NCBI RefSeq assembly: GCF_003672135.1
Contig: NC_039506.1
Location: 13,950,001 to 14,014,000, forward strand
Length of the DNA stretch: 64,000 nucleotides
From: Ooceraea biroi
Taxonomy: Eukaryota > Arthropoda > Insecta > Hymenoptera > Formicidae
Direction: 5' to 3'
Numbering within the stretch: the first letter of the stretch is position 1; each line of letters starts with the position of its first letter. This document shows positions 12,489-27,072 of this stretch, piece after piece. The position numbers and the translations under genes were made by a program. The notes beneath the pieces are model-generated. The model worked only from the letters and a program-made list of their open reading frames with translations, was not told the DNA's origin and ran no database searches.

Positions 12489-12981
12489 TGCAAATCCTCC
12501 AGGAAATCAGAATGAACAATTTGAACGAAAACAAGAAATATAGAGAAGCTTCATTAATTTTCAGTAACTGTTCCTTTAAAGTAAAGTTATTTATTGATAC
12601 TATATGAGTGTGATGATCGGGTTCGGAAACGCAGTGTCACAAATAAATCTACCTTGTCGTGGCTCTGGAATGAGAGCAGTCGCCACAGTCTCGCTAACAC
12701 TAGATGCTCGGAATTTATTCTTAAACGTAGAGATCAGACTCGATACCCAAGACTACGAAAACGCTTAACGAAATTGATTACTTATTGCTGCACTTATAAC
12801 TGAGTTCCCTGGCCTTCTGCAGGCCCTTTTATATTGTGGACAAAGAGGCGGGTGGTTGAAAATATCGATGGTGGGACTGATTTTCCACCAATAATGTTTA
12901 GGAAAATCGGGCCCGCGTCTTCGTCTCGACGGTTATCTCGGTTCTGTGGAGGGAGGCCCTTCGCGTAAACATCCCTGTACA
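12489..12981 (-). mobile_element. LTR-like unit of a Ty3/gypsy-type retroelement (single copy)
   Basis: Read on the minus strand the unit starts TGTACAGGG (12981) and ends TTTGCA (12489), giving TG...CA ends, then two bases and a TGGCGC primer-binding-site-like motif. It contains a TATA box, an initiator 32 nt further on, and an AATAAA signal (12590-12595), in the order expected for U3-R-U5. The length of about 493 bp is typical of insect LTRs. No matching second LTR was seen downstream of the two ORFs, so the element is truncated or the unit is a rearranged remnant that now drives ORF1 and ORF2. Confidence 0.6.
12798..12833 (-). promoter_or_regulatory. TATA box plus initiator, insect-type core promoter
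   Basis: On the minus strand TATAAAA lies at 12833-12827 and TCAGTT at 12803-12798, with the initiator A at 12801. The 32-nt distance from the TATA T to the initiator A is ideal for arthropod RNA polymerase II promoters. It faces ORF1 and ORF2. Confidence 0.75.
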
Positions 12982-13234
12982 GAACCTTAATACCTAAGTT
13001 AATTAATTACGTAGTTCGCCTTATGATTATAATATTTTCCTCTCGGTATTAATTTCCTGATTGCAAAATGGATCTTCTGGGATTTTGAATGGTTGTTGTA
13101 TCTGTTTTTAATCCAAAGATATGTGTATTAAAAGAAATAATGCTTATTTTGAAGACTGTAATCGTATTAAATTCCGTCTATATGATCATTTGCATTCAGG
13201 AAAATAATAATATAAAGTTTCCTAAATAAAATCG

Positions 13235-13267
<33 letters not shown>
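13235..13267. repeat. (AT)n microsatellite
   Basis: About 16 tandem AT units, followed by further AT-rich sequence to about 13290. Confidence 0.9.
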
Positions 13268-13271
<4 letters not shown>

Positions 13272-16200
13272 GATATTATATATATATTTTAAGGTTTTAG
13301 AACGTGCTAGAAGGTTCTAAAAAGATGCTGGTATGCGCGGATGTTTACACTATTTTATTGCCGGGCTCGCGATAACGCTCGCTACGGCTAACAGGCTTGC
13401 CTGCCGGAGCCTTCGAAGATCGTTCGAGAACCTTCCATCCGATGAAGGGTTACTGACGTAACAGTCGATGATACGTGTACGAGGGTGCTCGAAAAATCAT
13501 CGGAGGAAAAGAGAGAGGGCACTCGGTCCCTCGGTCGGAGTGGAGGAAAACGGAGGCGCGAGGGTTGCAGTCGGCAACGCAAAAGGGTGAATCGGCGACG
13601 CGCGCGTGCCGAGAAATGGATCGAGCCTTATTAAACGAACGACGTAATCCAAGGCTCGGTCACATACAGAATTAAAGCACTCTCAAGAGAGATCTCTTTT
13701 TCTCGCATCAACTTGTAAAATGCGAGCTTGCGAACGCACGCTCGCGTCAATGAAACTGATTATCAACAAGGTTAACAGTTGGTATTAATCGCAAGATCAA
13801 AGAGTCGCGTTGCCCTGCGTTGCACCGGAAGAATAATTCTAACGTGGCAAAGGAATGCGTCAAAGGATGAAGATGTATCGACGACGCATCATTTCGTATA
13901 TTTTTCGAGACATAAACCGCTCGGAAGCTCTTCTCTCAGGGCGGAAAATATCATGCGCGACTTTAGAGGTTTATAGAGGGTGCGAAATACCATTGAGGGA
14001 TGCGTCCTCGTTCGCAGAGTTTTACGCAAACCGATGGGAACGGCGACGCAACGACATTCTCCGAAATGTCGTCCGGGAGAACAGCCATAGAATTTTTACG
14101 GGGCACGCTCATAAAAGCGAGATAAAACGCGGGGGAGACAGTTGTCCATCGCGTTTGATCGCGCTTACGTATTCGGACGCGAGAACGAAACGCTTCGCGG
14201 GATTGAATCTGTGCCAGTAACCGTTTCGTTGCGTTACGGCAAAATTATCCGTCTATCTTAAACGAAACCCGATTACGAGTGAAATTGAAGGAACGATTGT
14301 CCATCAAAGGGCACGTTGATTGCCATTGATCGTATCAATGTCGGATATCGAAGACACATTTACCATAATCGAGAACGCGATTATACTCCTTCCGAAAGAG
14401 AAGATAATATCGCGCACGTTTGCTCTCAGCTTGGTAATCATTGGTGACTATTGAAAACGCTGTTTAAATCGGGTGCAGTTCAAAACCGCCCCTTGTTCGA
14501 AGGTTCAATGACTGCGGTTTTCATGAAAATAAGTTCTTCGGGGAAACTTAATTTTTCGAGCGATGCATCTCGCGCTACTTCGAAATAGAGTACGCGCAAT
14601 GAAGATACCACCAAGGTTTCCACGAGCAAGTTCCATGACATCTAACGGAAGTTGGAGTTTCGATTTTAGTAAAAGTTTCGCGTTACTCCGACACGGTCCT
14701 AAATCAGACTGAGAGCACCGGCAGGGTGCTCGTGAAATCACTGTTGCGGTCAGACCTGCGGCTATTTCAATTGCAATCATCGCTTTCAAATGTTAATCAC
14801 GCGTGCACGATACGATTAGATTCGATACGCGAAAAGTATGCGCACTTTGAACTTGTGTCTCCTACTATACTAAACTGAAGCATACCGCTGCACATTTTTC
14901 TTCCTCTTTCCTCTTTTTCTCTCGAAAAATCGATGCTGTTTTACGGTCATCTTAAAAATTCAACTCAATTCATATCGATTTTAGTTACACGGCAACTCGG
15001 TGGCAGAAACCACGCTCGTAACAATTCGAACAATCTCAATCGCCACTTTTCCAATCGCGAATCAAACCGATCAAACACACAGGGGATGAGGAATGAGGGG
15101 GGAGGAGAGGCGGAGGTCGAGAAGCGGGCGTCGAATGCGCCGAAATTAGATTCAGTCTTCCCGAGTGGCCTCCGACTGCAGAAATCACGGGCCAGCCCCC
15201 TCGTATTCGAGAGTTTAACGCGATTTCAGCGCGAGATATCCGACGGAGCCGGCACTGCCGCCGTTCATCACGAACGAGCGAGCGGAGTTAACCCCCGGGG
15301 GTTCCGCGGCGCCCGCGAGCGCCCGCGAAAATGTATGAAGTCCTCGGGATCTTTCCCGGTACTTCGCGATTTATCATTCGCGACCACCATCTTGCCATCA
15401 GGGTGGTTTTGCCGTACGGACAGCGACCTCGCCGACGTTCCTGCTGCCCGCGAGACTCTATCGGGGGATGAAAGTTTCGGTCCTACTCGACGGGAGTGCT
15501 GTTTATTCACGAAATCATTACCGATCTCGAAAGCACGGCAAACAACTATTGTAAGTCTTCCTCGCTTTCGCTCTTGTGCTGATGCAAGACGATGCCGACG
15601 ATGCCGGTCGACGAACAACGGGATCGTTGAAGCGGCCCGGCGGAATCTACCTGCACTTAATTATACTTCAGCGAATTAACTAATTATCCTTCATTTTTTT
15701 CTCGTTCCCATTACTCGCGCTCTCGTGCTGACCTCGCCGGCGGCTGTATCCTCTCACCCCTTAAACCTTATTCTTCTCCGTCTAACGGAAGAGCCGGCTC
15801 GAGTGCATTCGCAGTCTAGCAAGCGCAGTTCCTCGATCGATATTCCTGTCCGCTTTCATCGTAACTATAGCAACGGTGGTTCGCGAAGAGATCACCCTTA
15901 GCCCACCCCCGACCCGGACTCGTTTGTACCACGCAAAGATTCGGCTCTAATTATAATCTTCGACCTCACCTCGCGATTCTACCGTTCGGGGCGATTGCTT
16001 TCATCGTCGGTATAACGATCCCTTTGTCGTTGATGCGATCGAATGATACCTCCCTTTCGTCCTCTCTTTCTTTCCCTCTCGTCTCCCTCTCGTAAATGGA
16101 CGCGCCGAACGACGTGGGATTTGGGTGGGCTATTTATATCCTGCCGCCTGTCAATCCGTTAAATCAGAGATGGATCGATGTGATTTTTCGTGACGTTAAG

Positions 16201-19200
16201 GTGCCGTCGAGGTATCCGTTATAGTTAACGGGAAAATCGAGCGTATCGCCACCGCGACGTACCGACACTCCATATCCGCTAACTGAAATATCAGAATCTG
16301 TCCGCGTTAATGAACAGGGACAATGGTGCATCGATCTTGCCATCCATAACGCTACGCCCGACGGATTCCGTCACCTGTACGCCACGTTTGCGTCTGGAAA
16401 ACAGGTTGAATCCGTTCGCGTCGATGTCGACGCGCGCGTCTCGCGTAGCGCGCTGTTTTCAGCGAACATTTCAAGCAACCGGGATTACCAAAACGTCGCA
16501 AAATACAACGCGAAAGCTGAAATTATGCCCGAACTCCGAAATTTAATTAGCTCAGGGCTCAGTCCAGCGGCTTGAGAGATCGCCCGCTAAAAGTTCTCGA
16601 CACTTTTAATTTAAATCCGAGCTCATATCTGGAGGGAAAAGGAGCGGCAGGAAGAAAGAAAGAGAACGCGGCCGGGGAGAAAGACACGGTGGTTGACGGC
16701 ACTTCGAATAACATCATACAAACCGTATCCCATTAATTAAATTCCTCCCAAGAAGTTCTGCAACGATGGATACCGCGAGCTAACGTCGATGGTTCATTAG
16801 ATCCGGAATCGACGCGATCGAAAATAGTTTTCCGCGCGCGCCGTCTGTTCTCTTCTGTGCTCGAGACTACTTTTCGTACGAGCGAAAAGTTCGAGAGAGC
16901 CAAGACATCCCGATGTCGCGATTCAAGTAACGAGCGTTCATTAAAATAATTAGATGTTTGCTGGTAGATTAAGAGGACGTCGATCATTACGATCGACGAT
17001 TACGTGTCTTTTCGATCGTACGCGCGAATCTGTTCTTTCTCTTCGCGAATCTCTAGCCGGTAACGCAACACGAGCATTGTCGGGGCGCGTGTTTTAAAGC
17101 CAGAAGTGTCAAAGAGTTTTCAGTGCTTTCTATTTCCAGTGGTTTGTAGGAGAGCACATTGTGCGATGGTAAAACGTCGTCGCGTGACAGCTATGGTCGT
17201 ATATGATATACACGAGGTCGTGAAACGATGTCTGTGTGTGTATATATGTGTGTAGGTACATGTCTGATATGCACAGTGCTACATGAGAGCACGGTGCACT
17301 GGCTAAAGTCAAAAGTGTAAAAGCTTGCGCTTTCCGGTCGATCTCACCCTTTCGCTTTTATCTGCAACGGAGGAGCCGTGGAGGACGTGCATGGTTCACG
17401 ACGCGTTTTTAACTTTCGCAGCCTGATGGTGCACCTACGTGGCCGGGACACGCGGCGACCAAAGCACCGTGGAGAATGGGTGCCCTGAATTGAACCTAAA
17501 TCCGATTTAGATCAGAAGCGGCAGTCGTTGCGCGCTATATCTATAATCCCTTCAAAAGCTCCGGACATCGTAATTGGAGCGTGTCTAAGGTACGTCCGCC
17601 GCCTTCCGTCTCCCGTCTGGGCCCTCCGGGCAGGGTTACCTCGTCGGGGAAAAATTGGCGGAATTAAATGACCGGCAGAGAGAAGCCCTTGAGGGTGGAA
17701 ACGGCTAGAATCGTTCGCGATCCTCCTCGTGCGATCACTCTCGAAAGGATACACAGCTGCCTTAAATTGAAGTCGCGATCAATCCGGCTGGAGTATCCGG
17801 TATCCGGTTATACACATCGCGCAAACGAGCGTTACTCAAACTGCCGGCCGATTACGGCGTTTTTATACGTACACGGGATAATGATCCGCGGGGAGAAAAA
17901 CTGGACGGTGAAGGTACGAGGTTTCTCTTTTCTTCAAGAATACCTTCGAACTCCTTCGAGAATGGAAGAGCACAATTCTGCATTATCGCGTAGCAGAATG
18001 CATAACGTTTTGCGCGGCGGGAAAGCACGCGGTACGCCGTTAACTAACCCGTTACGTTACGTGTAATTATGCGTAAAGCGCTATGCGAGAATGTAATTAG
18101 AGCGTCTCGCGTTTGATCGTACATCGCCAAACCGACAATCATGGGGACACGACCGGCTGACCTCCGCACATCAAAGCTATTCAGGGAGCTCTAGCGTGGG
18201 CATTAATTTCTAATTAACGTCTGATCGATATGGCAGACCGAACGACACGTAACGTACTGCGTTTCTATACGAACGCTAGAGCAGACTGCGCGCCTTTGTG
18301 CATTATAGCTCCATCGTCCACGCGTTGTCGCGATCAAGGCGCGTTTCACGCTCTCGACAAGATTTCAAGCTCGCAATTGGCTGTATTAGATCGCGTTAAG
18401 GTGCTAAAGGCACGAGGACGTACTTTAGAAAAGTGGCGTAAATATTAATTAATCTCGGCTCGGCGTTGCAGCTCCGCGGGCAGACTCTCGAGCCTTTCTC
18501 TCGAAACCGGCGGAATGGCGAAGAAGAGGCGCAAGAAAAATGCGAGACGTAAAACGTGCTCGTTCCCGTCCGTTTTTATCATGACGTATATGTACGCGCG
18601 AGTACGCATATTACGGTCGCGTGTGTGCGGGTCTGTCAGTGAAAAAGTACACTTAAAACGCCGGACGTTGCAACGACAAATTCTCGCCCCCCAGGATTTT
18701 TAAAAATGCCACTCGTTTCGCAGAGAGAGAAAACTCTCCACAAAAGATAAAGAGAGAGGAAGAGAGAGAGCGAGAAAAAGAGAACGCGCCTGCACGTGAT
18801 TATCGGCATGCGTTCCCGGGTAGTTCGCTAAATATCTACAGGTTGTTCGTCGCAGCACGTACATTGTTCGGGATAAACATACCGATTTCGTTAGCAGTGG
18901 TTTGGCTCGTCTCCAAAACGCTTACGCGAGCGAATGACACGCGAGTTACAACGCTTTCAAAATGCAAATTGGTCTTTGTTTAATCTGGAGTGACGGATCC
19001 ACGAAAATCCAAGATGAAAGATAATGCTGGAAGTCGAATTATACGAAGATAATGTATTTAAGCATCAAAATGGAAAAACAATTAAAATGGAATGTATCCA
19101 ATTGCGCGTATTATCTCTCATCGTTTGTTTCAGATGACATCCTTTCCTTCAACGAGGAGTCGATGCTTCACGAGTTACAAGCGATTGGAAATAAATGGCT

Positions 19201-20826
19201 CTCCTTCGCTATCTTTCTTTCCCTCTACTCTTTCTCTCTGCTTCTCTCCCGTCTACTCGAGAATGAAACTTCGCAGCAAGGAACAGATAATAAAATCTTC
19301 CTCGCGAGTTATTTTCAAGCGAGTTCTACACCTTAATAGAATTTTAATTTAACTGTTAATTAAAATCGGCGTTCGGAATCGAACTCTTCACCTTCAGTTA
19401 ATTGACTTCAAAAATTCTCCGCAACAGCAGAAATTGTGATAAGAAGAAACAAGATAATCAAATCTGCGTTTTTCGTGTTCTGATAACGCGACATTTATTA
19501 TACGATACATCAAGAAACAACGTTGCGGCATGCAAAGAAAGCGCGTTAAATCTCTATCATTCATTCGAGACGTGGACGATAGCGGATACGTGTGCACGAC
19601 ATAATATATACATGGTGCAGTGGTTTACGCACCCCCTAATGGGACAGAGCGAGACAAGCGATCAACACTCTCAGGAAATGTCGATAGGGTAAGCAATTTC
19701 CCAACGCCATGCGCGCCGATACATCACTTGTTACCAGCCCGATATTGTCAAGCTAATCAAACTTCGCGAGAACAAATAATTACCGTCTTTCCGGTTCGCA
19801 TAAATCGACTCGAACCCTTACCGTCCATGCAAATTTTGCACCCGCGTGAAATTTTTATGCCTCCCTTGAGCGTTTTACGCGCGAGCGAAGAATACAACAG
19901 CTGCGCGTAGCGCACTGAATAACTCGACTTTATACGCTGCCACGTTACGGTCACTAATAAAAAAGAAAAAGATTCACCGAATAAAAAGATCTTGCGTGCA
20001 TAAACTTCCATTAGAGGCTTCAACGCGCAGAGTTACGATTGAAACCGTAAAAAGCTACCCCCTTTTTTATATTCTTGCTTATCGCTTTGAGGATTCTCGC
20101 TCAACAAAATAGGAGGAAGGTACTTGCGGCAGATGCGGTCTACGAAATATTCATCCGACGTATAAATAAAACGGACAAATTCGCTTTGCAGTGCGCGCCC
20201 CGAATAACGACGGGGGCACGAGAAGCGCAACCCCTCGAATGGCACAGCGAGGGCGTAGCGAAGGATTTAATGGACGTTACGCGCGATCCGCTCTTAATTC
20301 GATGAAATTGATGACTCGCCGCGATCTCACCGAGCCGGACGAGAGAAATGAGGGAGTCCGCGGAGCGAAAAATTGTATAAGACGCGCACTCCACGCGGAT
20401 CTGCTCCGTGTGCGCGGGAGGACAACGCATGTTCGGCTTGGTTCTTCAACTAGTTTCTTTTTCATTGAGCAATATTCTCGCTGCTTGACGTGCCTCTGAT
20501 ACCTACTCGTGTCCATCTATTTGTTATTAGGGATGTAAATGTGGTAATTTCGCGCCGGTAATTACCAGGCTCGAGCACAAAAGTGACGCTTTTGAACGGG
20601 GAGAGCTAGCGCGGGGTACGCGCCGCCGGGTTACCCTGAAATTACCCTATCGAACGACGCCTGAATGCGCGCCTCAACGTTTTCTCAATTGACGCGCGAG
20701 ATCCAGCCGAACAGCCCGATCATTAGAGTCGTCATGAGCGCCGAGAGGTATTTCCTCCTGCTTCCCCCGGTTTCCTCCTTCTCTTGCTCCTTTTGATCGG
20801 ACGTCAAGGAGCCCGCAATTAAGTAG

Positions 20827-20877
20827 CTTCGTCTGTCCGTCCGTCCATCCATCCGTCCGCCCGTCCGTTCATCCCGC
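20827..20877. repeat. Imperfect (CCGT/CCAT)n repeat
   Basis: Tetranucleotide units CCGT with CCAT and CCGC variants are visible in tandem. Confidence 0.85.
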
Positions 20878-21620
20878 GATGTTTCGCGCGAGCTGCGTGC
20901 ATGCAACTTCCAGATCGAAGTTTCTCCGTATCCACGCGCGAAGAACAAGCGGGAGGGATTTATCTTCGCGTTTCATAAGCAGCGGAATTTCCGACGTGCG
21001 TAATTGAAAGCCGACCAGCCAAGCAAATTAAATAACATCGACACAATCGCGACTACGAAATTAAAACGCGACGATTCGCGCGATACAATCGCAGCGGATA
21101 ACGAGGCGAAGTGACGAGAGGCGATACGTCCTCGTTACTTTACGCAATGATCAAGTAATTGGTCACTGACGATTACGAGGCCAATTTTGCGCCGCGAGAT
21201 TGCCGGAAATGCCTGCAAGTAGATCGATATAAGGCACTGCGATGAAATTGCGTTCCGCCATTCGAGAAAATTGAACGGTATCATTAAACGCGCGCGGCGC
21301 CGAGGAGAGATCGACGATCTCCAACTGACAAATCGCGGCGCCCAGTAGCATTAAAGCGAGGTAACGGCGATACCCACGGAATATTTAAAAATAACTCAAC
21401 GGCTTTTAAATGGACAATCATGGTACCTGCCGACGTTACACATTATTACGACAGAGGAACTCGACAGAGGATCGGGCAAAGTGTCTGAAAGGAGTGTCGC
21501 CCGTGAAGGACACTGCAACGGGAAGACAGTCGATCAAATTAACTGGAGTACAGCAATTAAAGCGTCTCTACCCTTTTCCCTTTTCTCTTCCTGGTTATTC
21601 GATTTACACATCGGACTCGG

Positions 21621-21651
21621 TCGTCGCCGCCGCCGCCGCCGCCGCCGCTGC
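21621..21651. repeat. (CGC)n trinucleotide repeat
   Basis: About ten tandem CGC units, here in noncoding sequence. Confidence 0.9.
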
Positions 21652-24600
21652 CATCATCGTAGTCTCCCTCGTTCTAGTACTTCTCTTGCCGTCCTCGGCG
21701 TCGTCGACGTCGCTTGTTACTCATTAGTCGAAATTAAGACAAGACGGGTACCGTGTAATGAGGAGCACGAACGCCGAGAGCGGAAGAGGGGTAAGTACGA
21801 GCGATTATGCCTCTCTCTCACGGGGTAGAATGCGAAGGTGGATTGGAGTCGCGTTAGAAGGAAGTATGATGGTTCACCAGACAACCACCGGGGAAACCGC
21901 CACCGGCGGCGGCCACCGTCGCGGCTGAATCGATATAGGGGTGGCGGCGCGCACACGAGGAAACCCCACGACCGACGACGCCCCGCCGCCGCGAAATTGA
22001 GTCCATTATCGCCCCGGCCAGGTACCCACCAATACCATCGATATTCGTTTAACGCGCCGTTTCCTCCCCGGCGCGGGGCAAACAAGGGTTGGGCGAGAAA
22101 TATAAAATTTAAGAAGTGAAGCCGCGCGCGAGAGAGGAGACTGTCAGAGTCATCGTTTCACGAAAAAGGGACATCGAAAGGGAGGATGCGGAAGAAGGAG
22201 CGCTCTACACGGCATGTCTTCTTTCATCCCTCCTCTCACCCCCGGATCTCGATTCTTTCCCGATGAGGGAATATATTTTTCATGGCCGATGATAAACTCG
22301 CATTAACACCTCTTACCTCTTTATACCACCCCGTGAATTAATCAGGCTCGAAATTTCCACCGCTTTGCTTAAACTGCGTAAATAGATTATGAACCTTATC
22401 GTTACACCGCGGTATGAGGTTTTCTCCGTTAATAGCCTGAACATTGCATCGGCCGTTATGGCGTTATAATGTTGTCTACCACATTAGTGAATGTTCAAAA
22501 AAGCATTATAAACCCTCGCGGCACCGAGGAGTTATCGAAATGGAATTAATCCTCCGACAACACTTCCGACAACGCGGTAGTTTTCTGTCACACAGAGAAG
22601 CTATCACGGGAGACCAGTAAGACCAGCGAAAGACGAAGACGAGAACTGTAGCTAAAAAACGTGTAAGGAAATGAAAAAAGATATATTGGCAATCTGAGGG
22701 AACAAGCATGCGGGATACCGCAGCGGCAGGAATCCGGAATCGGCGGCAGGGATCGCGCGTTTCGTTAAGATCGACAGATGTTGCCACGCTCTCGGGACGT
22801 AGCACTTGAGAATAAACATCAACCGGTCGGTCCAGCAGCCGCTTTCGCGCCTCTCAGCCTGAATAACCCACAGCCACCAGGCTGCGGCTCCCTAGCAATC
22901 CCTCAGAGTCCGCGGGTGTTGTTTCCCCCGCGTGAGTTTACGCACCATTGGCCACCAATCTTCGGAATGAAATTGCCGTTGTTGAGTAGAGGCACTCTCG
23001 GGCGAATCCTGTTTCGCGAACGGCGCGCGAAAAAGCGAGGCGAGAGAGCAAGCGAAGGACCGAGGGAGCGAGCGACCGCGAGAGACTGTTGTAAGCGAAG
23101 GGAGAAAAAGGGAGAGCCGGGAACTCGACCGGCCGATTGGACGGAATGCGCGACGACTCGCGCGAAACGGCGGAACCGGCATGCGATCTCGCCGACACGT
23201 CGAATGATCGCATTTATTTAAGCACGTCCGGCGATACGCGAGCGATTCGCCGCCACCGCGCGCTTGCATGCTCGACGCATTACACGTTGTAATTCCGGCC
23301 GGTTGTAACTTGTAACCCGGCCGCGGCTGTACGCTGGCATTACTCGGCGCGCTCAACTCGCACGCGTAAGCAAGCGGCAACCCGCGTACAACGACGCTGG
23401 GAAACGATGTATCAAGTACGTAATGGGATCGCTGGGGTAGCAATATGCGGTGAGGGTGAACTACCGAGCGGCCCCAGTCTCGTTCCGATTTCATCCCCAA
23501 CTCTCCGGGAACGTCTTCGACCGAATCTCCTCGCGAAATCCGTCGTGAATACGTGCGTGATTGCATGGAGAAGACAGAAAGAGGAATAGAGAGAAACAGA
23601 GAGAGACAGAGAGAGATAAAGGGGAGAATTACCCGGGATACTCTAAAACCGCCGGTAGCTCGAGGAAGTAGTGCAAGAGAACTTGAGATTATTAGTGCTA
23701 TTAATGTTCGCTCAGAGTCAAATTATTTCACGAATACGTCTAATTAATTCCCACAGATCTTTGGGAAAAACATTTGATGACGATTTGCACAACGGTAGTT
23801 GAAGACATGGTGGGAAATTTGCGAACACGGTGATCGCAACGCTCCGAAGCAGGAAATCATGTTGATTCGTAAAAAGATTCGCGTAGACGATATACGTGGC
23901 GAATCGATCGGACTCGTCTTTCGCAGCTCTTGCGAATCGATCGCGCAAACAGTGTGTACGTAATAAGGCAACAACTAGCATGACGTATTTGGTCATACAT
24001 GCACGGCGTGAACCGTGAGGTACCGTTTGTGCCTCTAGTTTAAAGCTAAAGTGCGGACCGGCTGCGAAATTAGCGGAAACGGCGGCAGCTTCCGTCGATT
24101 CTCGTCGGCTTCGCCGACAATCATCGCCCGGTTGCACGCGGCGTTTAATCACGTTACATCAGTACGACAGTCCTATCAAAGTAACGAGGTGCGCGCAGGG
24201 TCGCAGGGAGGGACATACGTGCGGCATGGGACTCCAAGTTTCATCGCAATCGATCATCTCTGATTACTCCATCGTGCACACGGTTGCGCGCGTCGTATAC
24301 CGTATACCGTCGACTATCGACACGGACCGTGTACTTGAGTTCTTAAGGTAGACGAGGTAGACCGGCCTCGAGCGCAGATCAAAGGAAGTAACGTGCATTA
24401 GCGACGATCGACGTTTACTCCACCGCACGCGAAACTGACGAAACGAACCGTCCGTCGCGGTCGCCGTATTTGACGTGCATCGCCAATGCGAGAACGCTCC
24501 TCTCATGTCGCTTGTAATTGTTCCGCATGGATTAAAACTCGAAACGGACTGTTTACCTGCCTATTATGATTCTGGAATGCCATTCGGGCATTTGCGTGCA

Positions 24601-27072
24601 TTTGTCGATTGCGTAGTCCATCGGACTTGGCGGATTGGCGAACGTGGAAGAATGAACTAACGATGAAGAACTAACGCAGGCCACGTAGCCAAGAATTAAT
24701 TTGTAGATTTATAATCATCAATTTATCGGATCAATGGGTAAATTAAAGCGATGTAGTCGGTTTCTTTTTGGATCATCGCAGAGGCATCACAGTAGCGAGG
24801 AAAATTGCGAAGTCTACGTTGAAGAATCTACGTTGTAAATCGCGGAAAAGATGATAAAAATTATCGAAAAATATAGAAATAAGTAATTAATTCTCCAAGC
24901 TGATTATTATTAATAATAATGTATTACATTATATATTAATAAAATCACTATTTAATATCGCCGATAGCGTTGGCATGAGCGAATGTTTCATCAAGACTGG
25001 TCAATGACGATTCACCCCTCTTGATCCCGCAGTTACTCGATGCATCTGACAAATTTCTACGAGACGGAACCAAATGGCTTGCGGGAGAGGTCGACGTGCT
25101 TATCACCGGAGAGAGTACGAGAGCGGCACGCGAAAGTTCTCCTTCGTTACGGATGTCATATGCGACGATGATGAGGGAAGCGGAAGCGAGCTCGCTCGCG
25201 AACTTTGGACAGCGGGGGTCAAGAAGTCATCGAGAGAACCGCTTCTCAAAACGAATACACGCACGTAGGAGCAATGGGGGAATTCACAGGGGGTTCATGA
25301 CGGGGTGATTCGGTGCTTGGCTGACTTCTTGCGTATTGCCATTAGCTTTAACGATCCGGCGCGCCACCGACGCGGATTTACATGAGCCGCACTGTAATAG
25401 ATCGGCAAGGCGGGGGAGGGAAGGAAGAGGTGACGATAAATTTCATATTCTACTGCCTGGCCGGGGGTTCACGGGCTGTCTCGCCCGTACGACGCGTACG
25501 GACCTGTAATTTAATGCGTGTTTTGCGAGACGTCCCTTTATGCGGCTCCCCGGGACACGCCGGCCAATCACGTTTTCACGGCGACGAGAGATGAGCGCGT
25601 CTCATTACTATAGTTGTTAGGTAATTTGTTCCATCTTAATGTAACTTCTTCTTGTTTGTCCCGTCGCGCAATACGGCACACGGACGCTTGATTGAGTACG
25701 GTCATAGGTATACCACGCTCGCGGGTCTCGAGAGCTTCCGGCTGCTTGGAAGAACGAATTATGGCGAATGGAGAACCGAAAGCACCGCCGAGGCGTTCAG
25801 CATTATTTTCGATTCGCAAGAACTGGCGGGATTAACTTCCGGAGACACACGCGAGAAATCATTTTAAGTGGCAAATAAGAGACTTGGAGAAACGTTCGAG
25901 TCTTCTTCACCAAAAGCTCCTCGTCCGTCCTTTAATTTGTGCCGTTATTTTACGTCCAATTTTTAGCAGCAGTAGAGTGCATCGCGATCATCATGCGTTT
26001 TTTTCCATCCTATTTAACAATGATCTTGAAAGCTATTTAAAGATTAGCGATGTACTGCGTCCGTGAAGAGAATTGCGTTCAGCGGTGCTTCGCTTCTGTC
26101 AATATTTTATTTACTACTTTTGGTGCAGTTTCGACGCTCCTCGTCCGTAATCCGAGGATTTGAAAACGTTTGTAAACTCGACGCACGGATGAATTTTCGA
26201 TATTTCACATCGAGTATCGCTGCGCCAGAGCGTTCTATCTCTCCGTGAGAGGGATGGAGCCGCTAATTCCGTAATACATACGATTTTACAGAGAGAGGAG
26301 AGAATGGGCGTCCGTAGAGCCGTGGTACAATTACGAGCAGCGGCATATTTGAGTGGCAATCGAAAGTCGAGGATTTGAATCCTTAAAAACAGCTAGCCGT
26401 ATTAACCCAGATCCAACTGGAAAATGGATCGCGCGGATGCGTGCTTTGTACGAGAAATAAAATTAGCGGAACAGTTTAAAATTCTGTTTTTTTTCCTGAT
26501 ATTTGAGATCCTACATTTGCAAACTGTAATACTTTAATGCATTTCAACGCATCTCAGTAAACATCCTCAACGCAATAAACGCAAAACTGTTCGCAACTCA
26601 CAAATATTACAGCGATTATTGTATTTCATATAATTTCACTTACTTAATGTATTTCATATTGTTCACAAAATCTTTCTTCTCGAGACAATTTATCGTTAAA
26701 AGAAATTCCTCAGCAGGAATTTCAGTGGAAATGCAAAATAGAATCAATTCCGTTTATGATCCGTCTACAATCTTTATATATCCAGCGATCTTTATCACGT
26801 CGCGAGACAAGATCGATCAAACGTCACAAAGCTATCCGTTGTATCATGCATCGCATCATAGGTCGTGATTTATGTCGCGAGAGACATCCAGGCAACGCGA
26901 AAGCGCGATGAGATACGCTGCATGAGACACGGGGATGATTTCCGCATGTCTCTGGGCCTCTCTTGATATTTGCAACTCTTAGTAAAAGCGACCCTTTGAA
27001 CTCTCTTGCCGTTTCGGGAGCGAGTTCGAAGCGTGAAATTGGAAAGAAGCGATGCAAAAGTCATTTACTTAC

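Larger units (their letters stand above)
13000..27072. other. Long noncoding stretch, no gene recognised
   Basis: No coding exon was recognised on either strand. If the window is contiguous, the missing C-terminal WD40 exons of Atg16 should lie here or to the left on the minus strand. I looked for WD-dipeptide and GH-dipeptide contexts in this stretch and found none convincing. Simple repeats include a CCG run (21621-21651) and a CCGT/CATC run (20827-20877). The longest open frame, 14933-15679 plus, has an arginine- and serine-rich product with no recognisable domain, so I do not call it a gene. Confidence 0.45.

Noticed and set aside
14933..15679. 248-residue plus-strand open frame, the longest near the left half
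   Set aside because: Arginine- and serine-rich with no domain or family resemblance. Stops are rare in CpG-rich DNA, so a frame this long can occur by chance.
19340..19400. Possible tRNA gene (a B-box-like ttcggaatcgaac)
   Set aside because: No matching acceptor stem, anticodon arm or A box could be folded around it.
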